Source of the DNA: an uncultured Clostridia bacterium
GTDB taxonomy: Bacteria; Bacillota; Clostridia; Christensenellales; DUVY01
Assembly (NCBI GenBank): GCA_937895465.1
Contig: CALAYY010000045.1
Location: 1 to 18,945, forward strand
Direction: 5' to 3'
Length of the DNA: 18,945 bases
In this document: positions 15,025 through 18,945 of the stretch, in pieces
Layout of the letters: every line of letters begins with the position of its first letter
Numbering within the stretch: position 1 is the first letter of the stretch
The notes under the pieces: generated by a model
Seen by the model: only the letters and a program-made list of their open reading frames with translations
Databases searched by the model: none
Told to the model about the DNA's origin: nothing
Position numbers and translations under genes: made by a program

Positions 15025-15843
15025 ATGAAAAACAAAAGATTTGAAGTGCTGGCAGTTGGCAACAGCTTTTCTGAGGATGCGTTAGCGCACCTGCATAATA
15101 TAGCTGCAGCTTTAGGAAAAAAGGATATTTTGATTGCTAATCTATATATAGGCGGATGCAGTCTTGCTACACACTATATCAATGCACAAAATAATAATAA
15201 GGACTATGAATTTCAAATTTGGAAGGACGGCAACAAACAGCCCTTACAAAAATACAGTATTTTGGATGGATTAGTGTACAGTGACTGGGATTATATATCT
15301 TTGCAGCAGGTTTCAACACTTAGCGGACAGGCTGATACTTATGACTATGATATTTTGAGGTATTTGGTCTCTTATTTTAAGCAGTATACTATTAATCCTG
15401 ATGTAAAGATAGTTTGGCAGGCAACATGGGCGTATCAAGGCAACAGCAATCATGAAGCATTCAATAATTATGATAATAATCAAATGACTATGTATAACAG
15501 CATTAATGCAGCAGTAAAAGAGTGTATAAATAATAATCATAATTTTGAATTGATAATACATAACACTACGGCAATTCAAAACGCCCGCACAAGTTATCTG
15601 GGCGATGGATTGACAAGGGACGGATTTCATCTGTCATTAAAAGAGGGACGGCTTATTGCTGCACTTATGTATTATAAGACACTGACAGGTGCAGATATCA
15701 GTCAGCTTCCTGATAGGCTTAAGGGATATCTTGACCTTGATAATTACTTTTATAGAATGGCTGTCGAGAGCGTGGAAAACGCTTATAATAATCCTTATCA
15801 GATTACCAAATCTAAGTTTATACAAAATCCTGAAAGATATTAA
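15025..15843 (+). CDS. DUF4886 (SGNH-hydrolase-like) protein
   Basis: 272 residues of the DUF4886 family, which has an SGNH/GDSL-esterase-like layout. Block I is VLAVGNSFSEDALAHL (8-23), with Ser14 the likely nucleophile. LYIGGCSLATH (40-50) matches the family, SLQQVSTLSG (92-101) may supply block III, and DGFHLS (199-204) gives the catalytic Asp-His pair. There is no signal peptide, so it is cytoplasmic like its neighbour. Next to a pectinesterase, a role in removing acetyl or other esters from imported plant oligosaccharides is plausible but inferred. A GGAG ribosome site lies 5-6 nt before the ATG. The gene carries many Asn codons and AT-rich stretches. No convincing separate promoter was found, so it may depend on read-through from the pectinesterase. 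Confidence 0.85.
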   Translation: MKNKRFEVLAVGNSFSEDALAHLHNIAAALGKKDILIANLYIGGCSLATHYINAQNNNKDYEFQIWKDGNKQPLQKYSILDGLVYSDWDYISLQQVSTLSGQADTYDYDILRYLVSYFKQYTINPDVKIVWQATWAYQGNSNHEAFNNYDNNQMTMYNSINAAVKECINNNHNFELIIHNTTAIQNARTSYLGDGLTRDGFHLSLKEGRLIAALMYYKTLTGADISQLPDRLKGYLDLDNYFYRMAVESVENAYNNPYQITKSKFIQNPERY

Positions 15844-15880
15844 AAGGATGAGTCCTATCCGTATCCGTTGTAAAATGAGT

Positions 15881-15957
15881 TTTTTGGATGAAAAAAAAGG
15901 GATAGCATAAAAAAGATGTCTTATGAACAAGCCCAAAAGATAAAAGCAAGGAAAACA
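15881..15957 (+). pseudogene. Decayed 3' fragment of a second pectinesterase gene
   Basis: A 23-nt stretch at 15909-15931 is identical to 14867-14889 in the intact pectinesterase and encodes its KKMSYEQ. Similarity continues on both sides: upstream LDEKK versus IDESK, downstream AQKIKARK versus VRKLKTEK. A 2-base insertion (GCAT before the A run, where the intact gene has GC) puts the two parts in different frames, and nothing of the catalytic body remains. It reads as the tail of an old tandem copy. The same bases now form the terminator of the convergent yjbQ-like gene. Confidence 0.7.
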
Positions 15958-15960
15958 TCT
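15909..15960 (-). terminator. Candidate terminator of the UPF0047 gene
   Basis: On the minus strand AGATGTTTT (15952-15960) pairs with AAGACATCT (15914-15922), with one G-U pair and a 29-nt loop, followed by six T (15909-15914). It overlaps the stop codon of the UPF0047 gene and is built from the pectinesterase remnant. Confidence 0.45.
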
Positions 15961-16375
15961 ATTCGCCGATTATTTTTATAAGTATCCGCTTAGCTCTCAT
16001 ACCGTCAAATTCGCCGTAAAAAATCTGTTCCCAAGTCCCAAAGTCTAGTTTGCCGTCAGTTACCGCAACTACAACCTCTCTGCCCATTATCTGTCGCTTT
16101 AGATGAGCATCTGCATTGTCCTCATAGCCGTTATGGGCGTATTGATTGTAAGGCTTTTCTGGGGCAAGCTTTTCCAACCATTTTTCCATATCACTGTGAA
16201 GTCCGCTCTCATCATCATTGATAAAAACGCTTGAGGTTATGTGCATAGAGTTGACCAGTACCAAGCCTTCTTTGATACCGCTTGCCCTTAACGCCTCATT
16301 GACTTTGGGCGTAATGTTAATAAAAGCCCGCCTTGACGGGGTGTTGATTGTAATAACCTGTCTGTAACTTTTCAT
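15959..16375 (-). CDS. YjbQ / UPF0047 family protein
   Basis: 138 residues, the normal size of the UPF0047 (YjbQ) family. Conserved blocks are NTPSRRAFINIT near the start, HITSSVFINDDESGLHSDME in the middle, EDNADAHLKRQIMGREV, and FGTWEQIFYGEFDG near the end. The clustered His, Glu and Asp residues are thought to form a metal site. E. coli YjbQ has a weak thiamine-phosphate synthase side activity; the true role is unsettled. The ATG agrees with the family start, but no ribosome site precedes it. A TATAAT ends only 6 nt upstream, so the message could be leaderless. The gene lies 47 bp after the DUF5680 gene in the same direction. Confidence 0.93.
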   Translation of the reverse strand: MKSYRQVITINTPSRRAFINITPKVNEALRASGIKEGLVLVNSMHITSSVFINDDESGLHSDMEKWLEKLAPEKPYNQYAHNGYEDNADAHLKRQIMGREVVVAVTDGKLDFGTWEQIFYGEFDGMRAKRILIKIIGE

Positions 16376-16381
16376 GACTGT

Positions 16382-16410
16382 ATTATATCAAAGGCTGTTT
16401 AATAAGAAAA
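16382..16410 (-). promoter_or_regulatory. Possible promoter for the UPF0047 gene (leaderless arrangement)
   Basis: Minus strand TATAAT (16382-16387) is a perfect -10. The -35 at 17 nt spacing is TTTTCT (16405-16410), poor. The predicted start falls at or one base before the A of the ATG at 16375. Confidence 0.4.
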
Positions 16411-16422
16411 GCCAAAAATTAA

Positions 16423-16869
16423 TTATAGCTCAACCTTTCCACCGCTAAAAAGGCATTCGTATATAACTTTATCTTTATACATGATTTCTTCTGTTCCCTG
16501 ATACCAGTTGATATCGCCTGATGTTTTGCAAGTATAAATATAATCACCTTTTATAAAAGTTTTTGGACCTCTATACGGCATGTCTTTTGGAACATGGTAT
16601 AAAGCCTCTTTTAAAAAGTCACCAGAAAAAACAGAACTATCAAACACCCGCCCCGAATAATTCATTACCCATAATGGAACATTGTCTTGCCATATCGCTT
16701 CTTCTCCATGAAATATTTTGCCGCCAAGATAGGTATCCATATACAGCAAATTATCTTTCTGATACTTTAAATCATGAGCGTCGGGTCTAAACGGTGTAAC
16801 CTCACTGCCGTGTCCTGCATAAGTGTTTCTCTTTGCTGTTATCAAAAAATCAAGAATCTTATTGTCCAT
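16423..16869 (-). CDS. DUF5680 family protein
   Basis: 148 residues. The pattern fits the DUF5680 family: FLITAKRNTYAGHG at the start, then RPDAHDLKY, YMDTYLGGKIFHGEEAIW, VPLWVMNYSGRV, FLKEALYHVP, PYRGPKTF, and a closing YECLFSGGKVEL. The family is a small soluble domain, often alone or attached to XRE-type regulators, with no established function that I know. No signal peptide or membrane segment is visible. A GAGGG ribosome site lies about 5 nt before the ATG, with a good promoter 30-58 bp upstream. A piece homologous to codons around DTYLGGKIFHGEE occurs again at the 5' end of the nuclease gene, 1.7 kb away. The neighbouring UPF0047 gene may be co-transcribed. Confidence 0.85.
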   Translation of the reverse strand: MDNKILDFLITAKRNTYAGHGSEVTPFRPDAHDLKYQKDNLLYMDTYLGGKIFHGEEAIWQDNVPLWVMNYSGRVFDSSVFSGDFLKEALYHVPKDMPYRGPKTFIKGDYIYTCKTSGDINWYQGTEEIMYKDKVIYECLFSGGKVEL

Positions 16870-16898
16870 ATTTTCCCTCGAATAAACATATATTTATT

Positions 16899-16927
16899 AG
16901 TATATATTATCATTACGAACAAATCAA
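16899..16927 (-). promoter_or_regulatory. Sigma-A promoter for DUF5680 (and perhaps the UPF0047 gene)
   Basis: Minus strand TTGATT (16922-16927), 17-nt spacer, TATACT (16899-16904), about 30 bp upstream of the ATG. Confidence 0.6.
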
Positions 16928-17041
16928 ACATATTTTTAAAAAAGATAATTTACAGGTTTTTAACGTCTTAATCCCTAAGTTGCTACAAAAGAGACGATTT
17001 AATTAAAGCTTTATGTTTTAGATAAATAAGTAGAGGTTAAC

Positions 17042-17071
17042 TTAAATTTGCTTAAACTATCGCAAATTTAA
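17042..17071. other. Perfect hairpin across the stop codon of the nuclease gene
   Basis: TTAAATTTGC (17042-17051) and GCAAATTTAA (17062-17071) form a 10-bp perfect inverted repeat with a 10-nt loop that contains the stop codon (17057-17059). No T run follows on the minus strand, so it is a weak terminator at best. The rest of the gap to the DUF5680 gene is AT-rich and shows nothing else. Confidence 0.45.
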
Positions 17072-18376
17072 AAAGTGCATTAAAGAAGCTTCAAATTTAG
17101 GGAGGTCTCTCAAAGCTAATGTTATGTTGTGTTCAAGTTCGCTTTTTTCATTTTCATCAAATTCTACTTTATTACAAAGTAGTGTTAATGGATGATTATA
17201 TACTCGATGCGTATTTTCTGCTACAACTCTAAGTCCACATTCGATTTGATGCGTCTTGCAAAAGGAGTGTATTTTATTATACATCATTCCGTTTAAAACG
17301 TTATAGTTTGCTGATAAGTGATTAACTAATAGTGATTTATAATGTGCATTACGGCGATCAATTTCTACTTTTATCATGTAAAAAAAAGTATCCCAAAATT
17401 TATCTCGGCTTGTCTTAGTACTAAAATAAATAAAACCATGCTGATTTTTTTCTATAATACGAATTTCAAGTATTTCAGCATTTTCTGATAGAAACGACTT
17501 GATATATTCAGTTGCCTTAGAAACCATGTCGGGACCAAATTTATATATTAGATTTAATGCTAATGGATATTTTTTAATGAGTTTATTTGAGTATTTAATA
17601 ATGCGCTTGCTTGGAATCAAATGCCTACATATCATATTCTCGTAATGTCTAAGGATTAGTCGTATGTCATATGAAATTAAATTGTTATTATTCTGGTCAT
17701 TTAATATCTCTTCAATTGCTTCGACAATCATAGAGTAGTTTGCGATATGCCAATTATCTAAATCAGAAGCCGCTTTACCATCAGGTGAAAGAAAAATACA
17801 AAGTTGTTTATAGTCTTGATAGTCGTGATTAATAAGAGTTCGATATTTATTTAATTGCCCATCATCATTACCTTTAATACGCTCAGTTGCATACACTTTA
17901 TTTTCAATAATTATTGCCAATTTTTCTTTTTGGGATAGCATCAAGATATCGATATTATGTACTGACTCCAAGAAAATAACAAATGAAGAAAAATCAAGTA
18001 CATCTAAATCTTCAATGCTCATGTTTATATGCTTGTTTGCAGAAATTACATTATGCAATAACTTTTTTACAAACATATCGCCTAGACCATGATTTTTATT
18101 TGCATCTAAAAAATAGGCAATGGTTCGACTGTGCTTTGTTTCCATTCTTGTTATGCCCGCTATCTCAAAAAAATTAGGCTCACTATACTCTTTGGCAAGC
18201 TCATAGTATGAATCTATATCATTGAAAAAAGAATCAATTGAGGCAATTGCTTTATCGTAATCAAATTCATCAGGCGGCGACATTTCGTTAAGTTCAAAAA
18301 CAGCATCCAAAACGCTTTTTCGCTTTGAATATACCAATGAACATTTCTCTTTTAATGTTTCTAATTGTTTTTCCAT
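17057..18376 (-). CDS. PD-(D/E)XK nuclease superfamily protein
   Basis: About 439 residues from my preferred start. The N-terminal half carries a PD-(D/E)XK core of the type seen in stand-alone nuclease-like proteins (PDDEXK_4-like): HSRTIAYFLDANKNHGLGD, then Asp143 in NIDILML, then the E-x-K pair Glu158 and Lys160 in IIIENKVYATE, then GQLNKY with the motif-IV-type Gln. All expected active-site residues are present. The C-terminal half (about 230-439) is helical and unrecognised. I start at the ATG at 18374-18376 because AAGGA lies 6 nt upstream. A longer in-frame start at 18424 would add 16 residues translated from a DUF5680-derived fragment. Such proteins often sit in variable genome regions, and defence or mobile-element roles are suspected but not shown here. 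No methylase, helicase or toxin partner is adjacent. Confidence 0.83.
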   Translation of the reverse strand: MEKQLETLKEKCSLVYSKRKSVLDAVFELNEMSPPDEFDYDKAIASIDSFFNDIDSYYELAKEYSEPNFFEIAGITRMETKHSRTIAYFLDANKNHGLGDMFVKKLLHNVISANKHINMSIEDLDVLDFSSFVIFLESVHNIDILMLSQKEKLAIIIENKVYATERIKGNDDGQLNKYRTLINHDYQDYKQLCIFLSPDGKAASDLDNWHIANYSMIVEAIEEILNDQNNNNLISYDIRLILRHYENMICRHLIPSKRIIKYSNKLIKKYPLALNLIYKFGPDMVSKATEYIKSFLSENAEILEIRIIEKNQHGFIYFSTKTSRDKFWDTFFYMIKVEIDRRNAHYKSLLVNHLSANYNVLNGMMYNKIHSFCKTHQIECGLRVVAENTHRVYNHPLTLLCNKVEFDENEKSELEHNITLALRDLPKFEASLMHFLNLR

Positions 18377-18432
18377 ACTGCTTCCTTTCCATGAAGTATT
18401 TTGCCGCAAAGATAGGGTATTCATTTATACAC
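18366..18432 (-). pseudogene. Internal fragment of a DUF5680 gene at the 5' end of the nuclease gene
   Basis: On the minus strand this stretch aligns to 16678-16746 inside the intact DUF5680 gene, covering codons for about MDTYLGGKIFHGEEAIWQDN. Shared blocks include GCGGCAAAATA, TTCATGGA and ATACC-TATCTT, with scattered substitutions, one inserted C and a 2-base insertion. The fragment supplies the nuclease gene's ribosome site (GGAAAGGAAG, where the intact gene has GGAGAAGAAG codons) and its ATG and first few codons. It no longer reads as DUF5680 in one frame. Confidence 0.7.
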
Positions 18433-18458
18433 TTTATATTTGTCGTTTTTAGTGTATA
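18426..18458. repeat. Inverted repeat in the nuclease promoter region, operator candidate
   Basis: TATACACT (18426-18433) and AGTGTATA (18451-18458) are perfect 8-bp inverted repeats 17 bp apart, 50-82 bp upstream of the nuclease ATG. The distal arm overlaps a weak minus-strand promoter, TTGCTT (18474-18479), 17-nt spacer, TACACT (18451-18456). The geometry would suit a dimeric repressor or a leader hairpin. Between 18480 and 18569 I see only AT-rich sequence. Confidence 0.45.
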
Positions 18459-18673
18459 TTAAAAGGTGATCATAAGCAATAATTTCAGTCATAACATATA
18501 ACAGAAAATTTTCAGTATAAAAAAATAAGTTTCTAACTATTTTCTTCAAAAATGCTAAAGAAAAGGCTCTCACGCCAGTTTGCTAAAAACAGTCCACAGG
18601 ACTGTTTTTTTAACGCTCACGTTCGAATCCTTGATCTGCAATATAAAAGGGATAGGCTGTCGCCTATCCCTAT

Positions 18674-18715
18674 TGGCGGAGAGAGAGGAATTCGCTCCGC
18701 ATTACTACGTAATGC
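18674..18715 (-). other. tRNA-Ser 3'-end-like segment inside repeat copy 1
   Basis: On the minus strand the order is a 7-bp hairpin (GCATTAC-GTA-GTAATGC), then GGAGCGAATTCC, then TCTCTCTCCG, then CCA. This resembles the long variable arm, T arm, 3' acceptor strand, discriminator G and CCA of a serine tRNA. The T-loop TTCGAAT is altered to AGCGAAT, and no 5' acceptor, D arm or anticodon arm was found, so it is not a functional tRNA gene. Confidence 0.45.
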
Positions 18716-18819
18716 TATCACGCCGGTTCGGGGCAACAGTCCACAGGACTGTTGCTGTTCCCTCACGTTCGAATCCTTGGTCTTTTTACGTAAAATAGGG
18801 CTGACAAAGTCAGCCCTAT

Positions 18820-18845
18820 TGGCGGAGAGAGAGGGATTCGCTCCG
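18820..18845 (-). other. tRNA-Ser 3'-end-like segment inside repeat copy 2
   Basis: Minus strand GGAGCGAATCCC, TCTCTCTCCG and CCA, closer to a genuine GGTTCGAATCCC T arm than copy 1. The variable-arm-like hairpin of copy 1 is not preserved here. Confidence 0.45.
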
Positions 18846-18945
18846 TTCCGCTACGCTTCACTATCACGCCGGTTCGCTAAAAACAGTCCACAGGACTGTT
18901 TTTTTAACGCTCACGTTCAAATCCCTATCCTGCAATATAATAGGG

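Larger units (their letters stand above)
18570..18945. repeat. Tandem array of about 147-bp hairpin-rich repeats (three copies, last cut by window end)
   Basis: Units begin with TCACGCC at 18570, 18718 and 18864, spacings of 148 and 146 bp. Each unit has, in order: the CGGTTCG-like start; a hairpin ACAGTCC-ACA-GGACTGT (18585-18611, 18733-18755, 18879-18905); CTCACGTTC(G/A)AATCC; an AT-rich spacer; a long perfect hairpin whose sequence changes from copy to copy (18648-18671; 18794-18820; third begins at 18939); and GGCGGAGAGAGAGG plus CTCCG, which can also pair. Copy 1 adds GCATTAC-TAC-GTAATGC (18699-18715). The array is visibly richer in G and C than its surroundings and has no credible coding frame. 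The identity of this repeat family is unknown to me. Confidence 0.85.

Noticed and set aside
15689..15910. 73-codon plus-strand frame at the end of the DUF4886 gene
   Set aside because: Overlaps the DUF4886 C-terminus in another frame. Only its last residues (LDEKK) are of interest, as part of the pectinesterase remnant.
18580..18798. 72-codon plus-strand frame inside the repeat array
   Set aside because: Runs through two repeat units and palindromes. Its protein is just translated repeat, with no ribosome site.
18674..18845. Complete tRNA-Ser gene
   Set aside because: Only the 3' portion is recognisable. The 5' acceptor strand, D arm and anticodon arm are missing and the T loop is altered.
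18570..18945. CRISPR array
   Set aside because: The repeat unit is about 147 bp, with long conserved blocks and hairpin spacers. CRISPR repeats are about 23-47 bp with unique spacers of similar length, and no cas genes are near.

Overview
The window is AT-rich DNA that reads as a chromosome segment of an anaerobic, spore-lineage Firmicute (Clostridia-like). The grounds are RqcP, SpoVG, a SpoIID-related lipoprotein, the rpmE / DUF1385 / prmC / prfA order typical of Firmicutes, strong purine-rich ribosome sites and near-consensus sigma-A promoters. A pectinesterase next to a DUF4886 hydrolase hints at a plant-polysaccharide habitat such as a gut. I cannot name genus or species from this window.

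Layout. (1) 1-2450, minus strand: a compact operon rqcP > ispDF > ktrB/trkH, the last cut by the window edge. It combines ribosome rescue, isoprenoid precursor synthesis (an IspD-IspF fusion) and potassium uptake. (2) 2500-4350, plus: a lipoprotein carrying only part of a SpoIID-like domain, followed by a membrane-anchored Acg-type nitroreductase. (3) 4354-6341: spoVG (minus) and murC (plus) diverge from an AT-rich intergenic region. (4) 6363-7385, minus: an MDR dehydrogenase that keeps the structural zinc lobe but lacks the usual catalytic zinc ligands. (5) 7596-10971, plus: a translation block, rpmE, then a DUF1385-PrmC fusion, then prfA. PrmC methylates the GGQ glutamine of the release factor encoded by the next gene. 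(6) 10983-13946, plus: aspartate aminotransferase, then a 2-isopropylmalate/homocitrate/Re-citrate synthase-like gene broken by one frameshift. Both have textbook promoters. (7) 13948-15960: a cytoplasmic pectinesterase and a DUF4886 SGNH-like hydrolase, then a decayed 3' fragment of a second pectinesterase. (8) 15959-16927, minus: YjbQ/UPF0047 and DUF5680 proteins. (9) 17042-18945: an accessory-looking end, with a lone PD-(D/E)XK nuclease whose ribosome site and first codons lie in a fragment homologous to the DUF5680 gene. It is followed by an array of about 147-bp hairpin-rich repeats that carry a tRNA-Ser-3'-end-like segment and run off the window.

Most of the window is ordinary housekeeping. 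The parts that deserve attention are the repeat array, the chimeric 5' end of the nuclease gene, the DUF1385-PrmC fusion, the frameshifted synthase and the truncated SpoIID-like lipoprotein. No CRISPR array, rRNA, complete tRNA or insertion-sequence transposase was seen.
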